Numbered from the stretch's first letter, positions 1 through 8,543 are shown. The stretch: 59,966 bases of DNA from Kitasatospora humi (GCF_020907985.1 NZ_JAJJPA010000041.1:1-59966), one strand, 5' to 3'. Numbers and translations: made by a program. Notes: a model not told the origin generated them from the letters alone.

Positions 1-237
1 CGGCCGGTGGCACCTGACAAGTTGGTCCACGTGAAGCTCGCGTGGACCCACGGGCTGCTGCGCGTCGAGGTGCACGATGCCGCCTCCGACAAGCTGCCGG
101 CCCCGGTGTCGGCAGGAGTCGAGGACGAGTGCGGGCGCGGTCTGCTGCTGGTCGAGCGGCTCGCTCGGGAGTGGGGGTGCGGGCCGCGCCAGGGGATCGG
201 GAAGATGGTGTGGGCCACGATCGGTCCGGGGAGTTAG
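1..237 (+). CDS. RsbW-like ATP-binding protein, 5' end missing
   Basis: The frame is open to the left edge, so only the C-terminal 78 or so residues are present. The end carries an EDECGRGLLLVERLA block followed by WGCGPR and GKMVWA. This is the glycine-box and closing strand typical of the many small single-domain ATPases (HATPase_c_2, related to the anti-sigma kinases RsbW and SpoIIAB) of streptomycetes. Such proteins usually bind ATP and act as anti-sigma factors or serine kinases of anti-anti-sigma factors. The N-terminal ATP-binding N-box lies outside the window, so activity cannot be judged. Confidence 0.75.
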   Translation, partial: RPVAPDKLVHVKLAWTHGLLRVEVHDAASDKLPAPVSAGVEDECGRGLLLVERLAREWGCGPRQGIGKMVWATIGPGS

Positions 238-281
238 AAAAACCACTGGCGGCGGCGGAGCCTGAGCAGAAGGCTCACGGC

Positions 282-1190
282 GTGACACTCCACGAGAACG
301 AGATCCGTGTTGATGAGACGGTCGTCCGGGCGCTGCTGCGAGAGCAGCGGCCGGACTGGGCGGACCTCCCCGTCTCGCCGGCGGGCGCGGGGACGGACAA
401 CAGGATGTACCGGCTCGGCGAGGAACTGCTGGTGCGGCTGCCGCGCACCCCCGGCAATGCGGAAGCGGTGCAGAAGGAGCAGGCCTGGCTGCCCCGGTTG
501 GCGCCGCGTCTGCCCTGCCGCATTCCGGAGCCGGCGCACCGCGGCACGCCGGGTGCCGCGTTCCCGCTGGCCTGGTCGGTGTACCGCTGGATCGACGGCG
601 AGGTGGCCGGCCCGGGCTCGGTCACCGACTGGTCCGCCTTCGGTGAGGACCTGGCCGGGGTCGTGCGGAGCCTGCACGCCGTCCCGCTGATGGGGGCCAC
701 GCGCGAGGGCGGGCTCAGCTGGTACCGCGGCGGCAGCCCGACCCCTTGCGACGGGTGGGTCGGCCGAGCCTTCGAGAAGTGCCGGGCGATCGAGGGCCTG
801 GACCTGGACATCACCCACCTGCGGCACCTGTGGCGGAGCGCGCTCGCCCTGCCCGAGCCGTCCGGCCGCCAGGTGTGGCTCCACGGTGACCTCAAGCCGA
901 CCAACCTGCTGGTCCAACGCGGCAAGCTGCACGCGGTCATCGACTTCGGCGGCCTCTCGGTCGGCTTCCCGGATGCCGAGCACGCGGCGGTGTGGGACCT
1001 GCCGGCGGCAGCCCGGCGGACGTACCGGGACGCGCTGGACCTCGACGGGACGACGTGGCTGCGGGCCCGCGCGTGGGCCATCGCGATCGGGGTCAGCGGG
1101 GTGTCGTACTACTGGGACACGTACCCGGAGTTCGTCGAGGAGTGCCTGGCGCGGCTCCGGGCGATCCTGGGGGACGACGGAGAGCGGTGA
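282..1190 (+). CDS. Aminoglycoside phosphotransferase-fold kinase (APH family)
   Basis: A 302-residue protein with the APH/choline-kinase fold. The catalytic loop WLHGDLKPTNLLV (HGDxxxxN) is near residue 204, and the metal-binding DFG-type motif VIDFGG is about 20 residues later. The N-terminal lobe contains AGTDNRMYRLGEELLVRLPR, the usual nucleotide-lobe start of Streptomyces APH-like proteins. The frame is open much further upstream, but that part reads as out-of-frame sequence of the preceding gene. GTG at 282, with an AGAAGG ribosome site about 10 bases upstream, is therefore preferred. Family members phosphorylate aminoglycosides, macrolides or small metabolites; the substrate cannot be told from sequence and resistance should not be assumed. 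Confidence 0.82.
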   Translation: MTLHENEIRVDETVVRALLREQRPDWADLPVSPAGAGTDNRMYRLGEELLVRLPRTPGNAEAVQKEQAWLPRLAPRLPCRIPEPAHRGTPGAAFPLAWSVYRWIDGEVAGPGSVTDWSAFGEDLAGVVRSLHAVPLMGATREGGLSWYRGGSPTPCDGWVGRAFEKCRAIEGLDLDITHLRHLWRSALALPEPSGRQVWLHGDLKPTNLLVQRGKLHAVIDFGGLSVGFPDAEHAAVWDLPAAARRTYRDALDLDGTTWLRARAWAIAIGVSGVSYYWDTYPEFVEECLARLRAILGDDGER

Positions 1191-1274
1191 ATCGGCCGTA
1201 CTTGCCGCGTCCACGGTCGGGTGAACGCCGGCACTTCGCGTTGTGCCCGGAGCCAGTGCCGTCATACTGCCGGC

Positions 1275-1508
1275 ATGGACACGAAGCTGACCATCAGGGA
1301 CGTTCCTGCGCGGACGCGCGACATCCTGGCCGCCCGCGCCAAGCGCAAGCGGCAGTCACTGAGCAGCTATGTCGCGGACATATTGGATCGGGAAGCCCAG
1401 ACGCCGTCCATGGACGAGGTGCTGGACCGGGTGGCTGCCCGGCGGCGGCTCGCGGACGGCAGTGACCGCGCTATCGAGGTGATCCGGGAACAGCGGGACT
1501 CCTCATGA
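1275..1508 (+). CDS. VapB/FitA-like ribbon-helix-helix antitoxin
   Basis: A 77-residue protein. Its N-terminal half (TKLTIRDVPARTRDILAARA, then QSLSSYVADIL) matches the FitA-type ribbon-helix-helix antitoxin pattern: one beta strand for DNA binding followed by two helices. The C-terminal half is charged and probably wraps around the toxin. The start is ATG 1275; an in-frame start 54 bases earlier would add a non-conserved leader. Its stop overlaps the toxin start by four bases (ATGA), the usual arrangement for translationally coupled VapBC pairs. The antitoxin probably represses its own promoter in the 84-base gap after the APH gene. Confidence 0.85.
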   Translation: MDTKLTIRDVPARTRDILAARAKRKRQSLSSYVADILDREAQTPSMDEVLDRVAARRRLADGSDRAIEVIREQRDSS

Positions 1509-1924
1509 GCCTGGCTGTCATCGATTCCTCGGCCCTCGTGACCGTTCTGGTCTACGACGACCCGAGGGCAGCGGCAGTCGAGGCGCGACTTCGCAAGGGC
1601 GATGCCTTCTTCGCGCCGACGCTGCTCGACTATGAGGTTCTGAGCGCGCTGCGCGGGATCGCCAGGAGCGATTCGCGGCTTACGGACGATGTCATCGCGA
1701 ATGCCTTGGCCGATCTCCAGGACCTCCCGGTGCGACGTATGCGCGCGGATTCGCTGCTACCACGCATCTGGCAGCTGCGGCACAACTGCAGTGCCTATGA
1801 CGCCGCTCATGTGGCTCTCGCGGAGTCGCTCGAGGCTTCGCTGATCACCTGTGACGCTCGGCTGGGTGCGGCGTCGCAGGTGCGCTGTCCAGTCGAGGTG
1901 ATCGGGGCGCCGGTGGACCAGTGA
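1505..1924 (+). CDS. vapC: VapC-type PIN-domain toxin
   Basis: A 139-residue single PIN domain. The acidic metal-binding residues are visible in order: Asp in LAVIDSSAL (residue 6), Glu in LLDYEVLSAL (about 44), Asp in SAYDAAHVALAE (about 99) and Asp in LITCDARL (about 117). Family members are Mg-dependent ribonucleases that cut tRNA or rRNA and are held inactive by the cognate RHH antitoxin, here the gene just upstream with an ATGA overlap. All four acidic positions appear intact, so the toxin is probably functional. No transposase or other mobility gene is adjacent. Confidence 0.88.
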   Translation: MSLAVIDSSALVTVLVYDDPRAAAVEARLRKGDAFFAPTLLDYEVLSALRGIARSDSRLTDDVIANALADLQDLPVRRMRADSLLPRIWQLRHNCSAYDAAHVALAESLEASLITCDARLGAASQVRCPVEVIGAPVDQ

Positions 1925-2030
1925 AGGGGAGTGCTGCCGGTGCCGGGCGGGCGCGGCGCTCCAGGCCGTTGAGGAAACAGGCGCCCAACGGTGACACGCC
2001 CTGTCCCCTTTGGCGTGCACCGTGGATGGC

Positions 2031-2960
2031 ATGGACCAGAACACCAACACACCCCTCGCCGACCGGATCGCGCTCGTCGCCGGGGCCACCCGGGGCGCCG
2101 GGCGGGCGCTCGCCGTGGAACTCGGACGGGCGGGCGCCGTCGTGTACGTCACCGGGCGCACCACCCGCGCGCACACCAGTGAGGTCGGCCGGGCCACCGA
2201 GACCATCGAGGAGACCGCAGAGCTGGTCACCGCGGCCGGCGGCACCGGGATCGCCGTTCCCACCGACCACCTGGACGAGGGGCAGGTGCGCGCCCTCGTC
2301 GAGCGGATCGAGCGCGACTGCGGGCGGCTCGACATCCTCGTCAACGACCTCTGGGGCGGTGAACACCTGCTCGGCAACGCCGGCTTCAACAAGAAGAGTT
2401 GGGAGATGCCGCTGGCCGACGGTCTGCGCATCCTGGAACTCGGGGTGCGCTCGCACGTGATCACCGCGGCGCTCGCCCTCCCGCTCCTGGTGCGGTCGGA
2501 AGCGCCGCTGCACGTGGAGGTCACCGACGGTACGGCGGACTTCAACCGCGACTACCGCGGCAACCTCTACTACGACCTCGCGAAGAACGCTCCGATCCGG
2601 ATCGCCTTCGGGCTGGGCGAGGAGCTCGCGGCCTACGGAGGCACCGCGGTCGCCGTCACGCCGGGCTTCCTGCGCTCGGAGCAGATGCTCACCCACTTCG
2701 GCGTCACGGAGCGGAACTGGCGCGACGCCGTCGCCCGCGAGCCGGACTTCGCCATCGCCGAGTCGCCCTACTACCTGGCCCGCGGGGTCGCCGCGCTCGC
2801 CGCGGACCCGGACCGGGCGGCCCGCTGGAACGGCAAGTCCACCTCCAGCGCGGAACTGGCCAAGACCTACGGCGTGCGGGACGTGGACGGCAGCCGACCG
2901 GACGTCTGGGCCTACTTCGCGGCCGGCCGGAAGGAGGGCACCGCGGACGACTACCGCTGA
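2031..2960 (+). CDS. SDR family oxidoreductase
   Basis: A 309-residue short-chain dehydrogenase/reductase. The Rossmann NAD(P) motif is VAGATRGAGRA (residues about 14-24), with an Arg in VTGRTTR after the second strand, which favours NADP. The mid-domain motif is DILVNDLWGG in place of the usual NNAG, and the catalytic YxxxK is YYDLAK. Length is longer than the classical 250, with an extended C-terminus. The start is ATG 2031; an upstream TTG would add seven residues. The gene converges on the WYL regulator and the two 3' ends overlap by 10 bases. The substrate is unknown. Confidence 0.85.
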   Translation: MDQNTNTPLADRIALVAGATRGAGRALAVELGRAGAVVYVTGRTTRAHTSEVGRATETIEETAELVTAAGGTGIAVPTDHLDEGQVRALVERIERDCGRLDILVNDLWGGEHLLGNAGFNKKSWEMPLADGLRILELGVRSHVITAALALPLLVRSEAPLHVEVTDGTADFNRDYRGNLYYDLAKNAPIRIAFGLGEELAAYGGTAVAVTPGFLRSEQMLTHFGVTERNWRDAVAREPDFAIAESPYYLARGVAALAADPDRAARWNGKSTSSAELAKTYGVRDVDGSRPDVWAYFAAGRKEGTADDYR

Positions 2961-3967
2961 ACCGCCTGGGGACGGTCCCCGCCGTACAAGGCGGCGAGGG
3001 CCTGCGCGTGCTCGCGGAAGCGGCCGCGCAGGCCCGCCGGGGCCAGCACCTCCACCTCCCCGCCCAGCCCGACCAGTTGGGCGAACGCGACCTCCTCCGA
3101 CTCCACCGGCAGCTCGAGCGTGACCCGCCCGGTGGCGTCCGGCGCGGTCGCGGAGGCCAGCGCCTCGGTCACGCCCGCCGGGTCGACCACGGCGGGCAGG
3201 CGGCGCAAGCCCTGCTCCGTCAGTCGCACGGTGGCGGTCGCGCGCAGCAGCGCTCGGGCGAAGACGGCGGCCTGGGCCTGCCAGTGCGCGGCCAGGTCGA
3301 AGGACGGGTCGCGGGCGAACGGTTCGCCGGGAGCAGGGGAGAGCGCCGTGACGCGGTCGACGCGGTACGTCCGCCAGGCGCCGCCCGGGAGCCGGCACAC
3401 GACGTACCACACCCCCGCCTTCAGCACGAGCCCGTACGGCTCCAGCAGGCGGGTCACCGTGCGGGGTGGCGTGCCGTCCCGGCCCGGCCGCGCATAGGCC
3501 AGTTCGACCGGGCGGTCGGACCACACGGCACGGGCCAGCTCCGGCAGCAGCTGGGGCGCCGACGGCTCGCGGAACCAGGCCGGGGCGTCGAGGTGGAAGC
3601 GGCGCGCCGACGACTCGGCCGCCGCACGCAGCGACGGGAGGAGGGTGGCCGACAGCTTCAGCCGGGCGTTGTCCGCCGCGTCCGACAGCCCGAGGTCACG
3701 CAGGGCCGCGGGCAGTCCGGAGAGGTAGAGCGTCTCCGCCTCGGTGGGCCGCAGCGTGGTGAGCCGGGTCCGGTAGCCCGGTGCCAGGTGGTAGCCGCCC
3801 GCCCGGCCGCGCTCGGCCCGGATGGGCACCCCGGCCTCCTGCAGTGCTCGGGCGTCCCGCTTCACCGTGCGCGCCGAGACGCCCAACTCGCGGGCCAGGG
3901 CGGCGGCGGTCAGGCCGGGGCTGGACTGGACGAGGAGCGCCATGCGGATCAGACGGGCGGCACGCAT
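2951..3967 (-). CDS. WYL-domain transcriptional regulator (DeoR/YafY-like)
   Basis: A 338-residue regulator. The N-terminal winged helix-turn-helix is LTAAALARELGVSARTVKRDARALQEAG (shown here only as its landmark, residues about 19-46). It is followed by the RGRAGGYHL wing, and a WYL ligand-sensing domain has its signature in GVWYVVCRLPGGAWRTYRVDR (about residues 205-225). The C-terminal WCX extension is present. WYL proteins often sense single-stranded nucleic acid or nucleotides and control stress or defence genes, but many control small oxidoreductases. The gene overlaps the convergent SDR by 10 bases, and the two may be functionally linked. Its promoter lies beside a 37-nt tandem array. 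Confidence 0.85.
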   Translation of the reverse strand: MRAARLIRMALLVQSSPGLTAAALARELGVSARTVKRDARALQEAGVPIRAERGRAGGYHLAPGYRTRLTTLRPTEAETLYLSGLPAALRDLGLSDAADNARLKLSATLLPSLRAAAESSARRFHLDAPAWFREPSAPQLLPELARAVWSDRPVELAYARPGRDGTPPRTVTRLLEPYGLVLKAGVWYVVCRLPGGAWRTYRVDRVTALSPAPGEPFARDPSFDLAAHWQAQAAVFARALLRATATVRLTEQGLRRLPAVVDPAGVTEALASATAPDATGRVTLELPVESEEVAFAQLVGLGGEVEVLAPAGLRGRFREHAQALAALYGGDRPQAVQR

Positions 3968-3998
3968 GGCTCAAGGATCCACATGATCCACATGCGCC

Positions 3999-4172
3999 GG
4001 TCAAGCGGGTGTCGGCGTCAGCCGGTCCTGGCGTCGGTCGAGCGGGTGTCGGCGTCAGCCGGTCGTCGCGCCGGTCAAGCGGGTGTCAGCGCCATCCGGT
4101 CCTGGCGTCGGTCGAGCGGGTGTCGGCGTCAGCCGGTCGTCGCGCCGGTCGAGCGGGCGGGCGCCGACGTCA
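3999..4172. repeat. 37-nt tandem repeat, about 4.7 copies
   Basis: Units begin with GGTCGAGCGGG or GGTCAAGCGGG at 3999, 4036, 4073, 4110 and 4147, an exact 37-base period. Two unit versions alternate, ending in CTGGCGTC or GTCGCGCC, so there is a 74-base higher-order unit. The last copy decays into the 3' end of the next gene. 37 is not a multiple of three and no conserved frame runs through it, so this is intergenic DNA between divergent-facing regions. Confidence 0.9.
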
Positions 4173-4523
4173 GCCGCGCAGCCCCGCCAGGGTGCGCCGC
4201 AGCTCGCCGTACCCCCGCGGCGTGTGGCAGGCCGCCTCCCGGCCGTTGCGCAGCACGGTCACCCGGAAGGGCACCTGGCCGGTGAGCCTCAGCAGCACCA
4301 CGAACGGGGTGAGCAGCAGGCGGACCAGCCACTCCACCAGCCAGAGCGGGAGCAGGACCGCCAGGCAGAGCAGCGCGGGCAGGGCCAGCAGCAGGGAGAC
4401 CGGGTCGTCACCGAGGCCGCCGGGCATGATCTCGAAGGCCCACTCCGGCCGGACCCGCCGCACGCCGGCCAGCCGGTGCCGCCGGATCCGCCACCGGACG
4501 CCCTTGGCGTCTTTCCAGCGCAT
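4170..4523 (-). CDS. Small conserved membrane protein
   Basis: A 117-residue protein with a basic N-terminus and one long hydrophobic block (about residues 43-82: LLLALPALLCLAVLLPLW, then LLLTPFVVLLRL) that could form two membrane helices. A short cytoplasmic-looking tail contains an RGYGELRRTLAGL helix. It starts at ATG 4523 and its stop touches the end of the 37-nt tandem array. I recognise it as a type of small hypothetical protein common in streptomycetes but know no function. It is transcribed away from the next gene. Confidence 0.7.
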   Translation of the reverse strand: MRWKDAKGVRWRIRRHRLAGVRRVRPEWAFEIMPGGLGDDPVSLLLALPALLCLAVLLPLWLVEWLVRLLLTPFVVLLRLTGQVPFRVTVLRNGREAACHTPRGYGELRRTLAGLRG

Positions 4524-4702
4524 GCCTCCACTCCCGTTCCCCGTGTGTCGGCAGGTGAATATGCCAGCGGTATCGGATGCTTGTCAGCAAAACGCTCAGG
4601 AAAGCTCAAATCCCGCACAGATCCTGCGGAAGGGCGGATAACCAGCTGCTTGACGCGGGTAGCGTCCACTTCAAGGGGAGGACCGCCCGCCGGGGAGGTG
4701 GC

Positions 4703-5011
4703 ATGTTCGAGTCGGCGCAGTGGCCGTTGGTCTGGGCCGGGTTCCTGCTGATCGCCGTGAGCGTTCGGCTGTCGGTGACGGTGCGGGCGCACCGGCACCG
4801 ACGGCTGCGGTCGGAACGGCGGCCCAGCCATCTGGAGTGGCTGCCGGGCCTGGCCGGCCTGATCGCGGTGGTGGACGACGGACCGCGGGTGCTGCGGGCC
4901 GACGGCACGGTGCTGGCGGTGGCCGGCGAACTCGCCAGGATCGCGTGCGCCGGGGTGCTCGTGCTGGCGCTCTACGGGGCCGTCGTGCTGGTCCGGCGCC
5001 CGCGGGGCTGA
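4703..5011 (+). CDS. Small membrane protein, unknown function
   Basis: A 102-residue protein. A first membrane helix lies near residues 6-22 (PLVWAGFLLIAVSVRLSV). A basic loop follows (RAHRHRRLRSERR), and a second hydrophobic helix lies near residues 75-95 (IACAGVLVLALYGAVVLV). ATG 4703 has a good GGGGAGG site just upstream; the longer frame from 4577 begins in sequence without a ribosome site. No catalytic motif is visible. Divergent from the small membrane gene at 4170. Confidence 0.65.
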   Translation: MFESAQWPLVWAGFLLIAVSVRLSVTVRAHRHRRLRSERRPSHLEWLPGLAGLIAVVDDGPRVLRADGTVLAVAGELARIACAGVLVLALYGAVVLVRRPRG

Positions 5012-5092
5012 CCGGAAGGTTGCCGGGTTGCGGCCGAACGGTGACCAGTGCGCCCCCGAGCAGGGCGGGAACCATGGGGCAGAATCGTCACC

Positions 5093-5770
5093 ATGACCGA
5101 ATCAGACGGCACGCCCGACCCGGGCTCTGCCGCCCCCGCCGACGAGCCGAAGTACGCCGACCAGGTCTTCCGCTCGATGCCCGGCATCATCTCCGGAGTC
5201 CTGCTGCTGCTCGTCGCCGGCTGGCTGATCATCGACGCGATGGTGAGCAGCACCGGCAAGACCCCGTGGGTCGCGCTGGCCGCCGCTCCCGTGTTCGCCT
5301 TCCCGGTGATCGCCTACACGCTGCGCCCCGCCGTCACGGCCGGGCCCGACCGGATGGTGGTCCGCAACCCGCTGCGCACCGTCACCGTGCCGTGGGCCGA
5401 GGTGGAGGGGCTGCGCGCCGGCTACTCGGCGGAGGTGCTGGCGGCCGGCCGGACCTTCCAGATGTGGGCCGTCCCGGTCTCGCTGCGCCAGCGCAAGAAG
5501 GCCAACCGGCGGGCGGCGCTGAGCAGCGCGGAACGCGACCCGCGCGCCAAGCTGGTGGCTGAGGCCCGCGCCCGCCGCGGTGCCGTCCCGGGCGCGCCGG
5601 ACCCCACCCGCGCCTGGTCCGACCAGGTGGTCGACATGCTGCGCGAGCTCGCCGAGCGGAACGCCGTCCGCCCGAGCGCCAAGGGCGAGGTCGCCGTGGC
5701 GTGGTGCTGGTGGGTGATCGCCCCCACCCTGGTCGGTCTGGCGGCCCTGATCATCCTGCTCTCCGTCTGA
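5093..5770 (+). CDS. PH domain-containing membrane protein
   Basis: A 225-residue protein. Two membrane helices (about residues 31-47 and 57-75) are followed by a bacterial PH-like segment beginning VTAGPDRMVVRNPLRTVTVP and WAEVEGLRAGYS. That segment is typical of actinobacterial PH-domain (YdbT/bPH-like) membrane proteins. A third C-terminal helix is WVIAPTLVGLAALIILLSV. ATG 5093 is chosen because the N-terminus MTESDGTPDPG matches the acidic start usual in this family; an earlier GTG would add 15 residues. The gene runs into a 23-nt repeat and a strong terminator shared with the convergent mutase gene. Function unknown. Confidence 0.78.
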   Translation: MTESDGTPDPGSAAPADEPKYADQVFRSMPGIISGVLLLLVAGWLIIDAMVSSTGKTPWVALAAAPVFAFPVIAYTLRPAVTAGPDRMVVRNPLRTVTVPWAEVEGLRAGYSAEVLAAGRTFQMWAVPVSLRQRKKANRRAALSSAERDPRAKLVAEARARRGAVPGAPDPTRAWSDQVVDMLRELAERNAVRPSAKGEVAVAWCWWVIAPTLVGLAALIILLSV

Positions 5771-5860
5771 CGGACGGTGCGCGAACCGCCGCACGGACGG
5801 CGCGCGAACCGTCTGGCGGACGGCGCGTGAACCGTCTGACGGACGGCGCATGAACGAACG
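5770..5860. repeat. 23-nt tandem repeat, 4 copies
   Basis: Copies begin ACGGACGG at 5770 and 5793, GCGGACGG at 5816 and ACGGACGG at 5839, an exact 23-base period. The shared core is CGGACGGYGCGYGAACCG. The array begins on the last base of the PH-protein stop codon and ends against the terminator hairpin. Confidence 0.9.
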
Positions 5861-5905
5861 GCTGCGGCCCGCGCCCCCGGAATCCTGGGGGCGCGGGCCG
5901 CAGCC
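5860..5905. terminator. Bidirectional terminator hairpin
   Basis: A perfect 19-bp inverted repeat: arms 5860-5878 and 5887-5905, with an eight-base loop. It lies between the convergent PH-protein and mutase genes, so it can stop transcription from both sides. There is no clear T-tract, which is normal for streptomycetes. Confidence 0.85.
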
Positions 5906-5938
5906 GTCACGCGCCGTTGCGCGCCGTCGCGCCTGAGG

Positions 5939-7609
5939 TCAGATCCCCGCGGCCACCGCGAGGTCCCGCTTGAGCGCGCCCAGCAGCTCCGCGGCCCGCT
6001 CCCGGGCGGCGCCCAGTTCCGCGGCCGAGCCCACCGGCAGCACGACCTCCAGGTAGCACTTGAGCTTGGGCTCGGTCCCGGACGGCCGGACCACGATCCG
6101 GGCGCCGCGCACCTCCCCGCCCGCCAGGTAGTAGCGCAGCCCGTCGGTGGGCGGCAGGTCGGCGCTACCCGCCGTCAGGTCGTCCGCCCTGGCGACGTCG
6201 AGGCCGGCCAGCGCGGTCGGCGGCTGCTCGCGCAGCGTGCGCATCGCGGCGGCGATCAGCGACAGGTCCTGGACCCGCACCGACAGCTGGTCGGTGGCGT
6301 GCAGACCGTGGGTCAGCGCCAGCTCGTCCAGCAGGTCGGTCAGGGTGCGCCCGTCCCGCTTGAGGCCGGCGGCCAGCTCGGCGACCAGCAGCGCGGCCGT
6401 GATGCCGTCCTTGTCCCGGACGCCCTCGGGGTCGACGCAGTAGCCGAGCGCCTCCTCGTAGCCGTACCGCAGGTCGTCGGTGCGGGAGATCCACTTGAAG
6501 CCGGTGAGCGTCTCGGCGTAGGCCAGGCCGGCCGCCTCGGCGATCCGGCCGAGCAGGGTGGACGAGACGATGGTGGTGGCGAAGGTGCCCTTGGCCTGCT
6601 TGGCGGCCAACGCGGCACCGAGCAGCGCGCCCACCTCGTCGCCGCGCAGCATCCGCCAGCCGGTGGGGGCGGCGGCGTCCGGCACGGCCACCGCGCAGCG
6701 GTCGGCGTCCGGGTCGTTGGCGATCACCAGGTCCGGGCCGGCCTCGGCGGCGGTGGCGAAGGCGAGGTCCATCGCGCCGGGCTCCTCCGGGTTGGGGAAG
6801 GCCACGGTGGGGAACTCCGGATCCGGGTCGGCCTGGGCGGCGACCACGGTCGGCGCCGGGAAGCCGGCCTGCTGCCAGGCGGCGAGCAGGGTGTCCCGGC
6901 CGACGCCGTGCAGCGGGGTGTAGACCACGTCCAGGCCGCGCGGGCCGCCCGGGTCCAGCACGGTCGCGGCGCGGGCCAGGTAGGCGTCGACCACCTCGTC
7001 GCCGAGCAGCTGCCAGCCGTCGGCGGCGAGCGGAACGCCGGTCAGCGAGCCGATGGCGTCGATCTCGGCGGCGATCGCGGCATCGGCCGGCGGCACGATC
7101 TGCGAGCCGTCGCCCAGGTAGACCTTGTAGCCGTTGTCCTGCGGCGGGTTGTGGCTGGCCGTCACCATCACGCCGGCGGCCGCGCCCAGGTGGCGGATCG
7201 CGAAGGCGAGCACCGGGGTGGGCAGCGGGCGGGGCAGCAGCGCGGCGCGCAGGCCGGCGCCGACCATCACCGCGGCGGTGTCCCGGGCGAAGTCGTAGGA
7301 CTTGTGCCGGGCGTCGTAGCCGATCACCACCAGGTCGCCGGCCCCGGTGGCGCGCAGGTGGCCGGCCAGGCCGGCGGCGGCCCGGATCACCACGGCGCGG
7401 TTCATCCGCATCGGGCCGGCGCCGAGTTCACCGCGCAGGCCGGCGGTGCCGAACTGCAGCCGGTCGGCGAACCGCTCGGCCAGCTGCTGCCAGTCGTCGC
7501 CCGCCTCGGCGGCGGCCAGCAGGGCGGCCAGCTCGTCGCGGGTCTGGGGGTCGGGGTCCTCGGCCAGCCACTGCTGGACCCGGGCCTGGAGGTTGGTGGT
7601 GTCGGCCAT
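5939..7609 (-). CDS. Phosphohexomutase (phosphomannomutase/phosphoglucomutase)
   Basis: A 556-residue alpha-D-phosphohexomutase interconverting hexose 1- and 6-phosphates. All active-site loops are visible. They are the phosphoserine loop GVMVTASHNPPQDNGYKVY (Ser near 149), the Mg loop NDPDADRCAV, the sugar-specificity loop GDEVGALLG region and the phosphate-binding loop RPSGTEPKLKCY near the C-terminus. Length matches the long actinobacterial/Bacillus PgcA-type enzymes rather than the 455-residue ManB type. ATG 7609. Next to purine nucleoside phosphorylase, as in other streptomycetes, where ribose 1-phosphate released from nucleosides could also be a substrate for such a mutase (inference). 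Confidence 0.93.
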   Translation of the reverse strand: MADTTNLQARVQQWLAEDPDPQTRDELAALLAAAEAGDDWQQLAERFADRLQFGTAGLRGELGAGPMRMNRAVVIRAAAGLAGHLRATGAGDLVVIGYDARHKSYDFARDTAAVMVGAGLRAALLPRPLPTPVLAFAIRHLGAAAGVMVTASHNPPQDNGYKVYLGDGSQIVPPADAAIAAEIDAIGSLTGVPLAADGWQLLGDEVVDAYLARAATVLDPGGPRGLDVVYTPLHGVGRDTLLAAWQQAGFPAPTVVAAQADPDPEFPTVAFPNPEEPGAMDLAFATAAEAGPDLVIANDPDADRCAVAVPDAAAPTGWRMLRGDEVGALLGAALAAKQAKGTFATTIVSSTLLGRIAEAAGLAYAETLTGFKWISRTDDLRYGYEEALGYCVDPEGVRDKDGITAALLVAELAAGLKRDGRTLTDLLDELALTHGLHATDQLSVRVQDLSLIAAAMRTLREQPPTALAGLDVARADDLTAGSADLPPTDGLRYYLAGGEVRGARIVVRPSGTEPKLKCYLEVVLPVGSAAELGAARERAAELLGALKRDLAVAAGI

Positions 7610-7721
7610 CGCTCACTCCGGAGTCAGAGGATCGTCAATAGTTCGGAGGATCATCAAGAGGATCGTCGGAAGAACAGGAAGCGGCCCGGGCGCGTGTCCG
7701 CACCCGGGCCGAGTCGGAACG

Positions 7722-8543
7722 TCAGATCCGCTCCAGGACCTTGGCCAGCAGCTCGCCCATCCGCTCGGCGGAGGCCTTGCCGGCCTCCAGCACCTCTTCG
7801 TGGTTGAGCGGCTCGCCGGTCATGCCGGCGGCCAGGTTGGTGACCAGCGAGATGCCCAGCACCTCGGCGCCGGCCTCGCGGGCGGCGATGGCCTCCAGGG
7901 TGGTGGACATGCCGACCAGCTCGCCGCCGATCACCCTGGCCATGTTGACCTCGGCCGGGGTCTCGTAGTGCGGGCCGCGGAACTGCACGTAGACGGCCTC
8001 GTCCAGGCTCGGGTCGACCTCCTTGCAGAGGGCGCGCAGCCGCTTGGAGTACAGGTCGGTGAGGTCGACGAAGTTGGCGCCGACGATCGGGGAGTCCCCG
8101 GTCAGGTTGATGTGGTCGCTGATCAGCACCGGCTGGCCGGGCTGCCAGCCCTGGCGCAGGCCGCCGCAGCCGTTGGTCAGCACGATGGTCCGGCAGCCCG
8201 CCGCGGCGGCGGTGCGGACGCCGTGCACCACGGTGGCCACGCCGTGGCCCTCGTAGTAGTGGTTGCGGCCCAGGAAGATCAGCGCGCGCTTGTCGCCGAT
8301 CTTCACGGAGCGGATCTTGCCCGCGTGGCCGGCCACGGCGGGGGCGGGGAATCCGGGCAGCTCGGTGACGGGGAATTCCGCCACCGTCTCACCCAGGGCG
8401 TCGGCGGCCGGCACCCAGCCGGAGCCCATCACGAGGGCGACGTCGTGGCGCTCGGCGCCGGTCAGCTCGCGCAGCTTGGCTGCGGCGGCCTGAGCGGCGG
8501 CATAGGGGTCGGCGGACACGGCGGTCTGAGGAGAAGCGTTCAC
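7722..8543 (-). CDS. Purine nucleoside phosphorylase
   Basis: A 273-residue trimeric-type (PNP/MTAP class II) phosphorylase, which cleaves purine nucleosides with phosphate. Visible motifs are the phosphate loop VMGSGW (about residues 36-41), GHAGKI, the GRNHYYEGH loop, the family signature LTNGCGGL and the base-binding stretch VYVQFRGPHYETPAEV followed by VGMSTTLEAIAA. The Asn near the C-terminus (VTNLAAGM) favours 6-oxopurines. GTG 8543 (VNASPQTAV) is preferred to an upstream start because the extra residues read through promoter-like DNA. It lies 112 bases upstream of the mutase gene and is probably co-transcribed with it. Confidence 0.92.
   Translation of the reverse strand: MNASPQTAVSADPYAAAQAAAAKLRELTGAERHDVALVMGSGWVPAADALGETVAEFPVTELPGFPAPAVAGHAGKIRSVKIGDKRALIFLGRNHYYEGHGVATVVHGVRTAAAAGCRTIVLTNGCGGLRQGWQPGQPVLISDHINLTGDSPIVGANFVDLTDLYSKRLRALCKEVDPSLDEAVYVQFRGPHYETPAEVNMARVIGGELVGMSTTLEAIAAREAGAEVLGISLVTNLAAGMTGEPLNHEEVLEAGKASAERMGELLAKVLERI

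Noticed and set aside
282..1190. APH-type gene as a confirmed aminoglycoside resistance gene
   Set aside because: The fold is shared by many kinases of other small molecules; nothing in the sequence points to a drug substrate.
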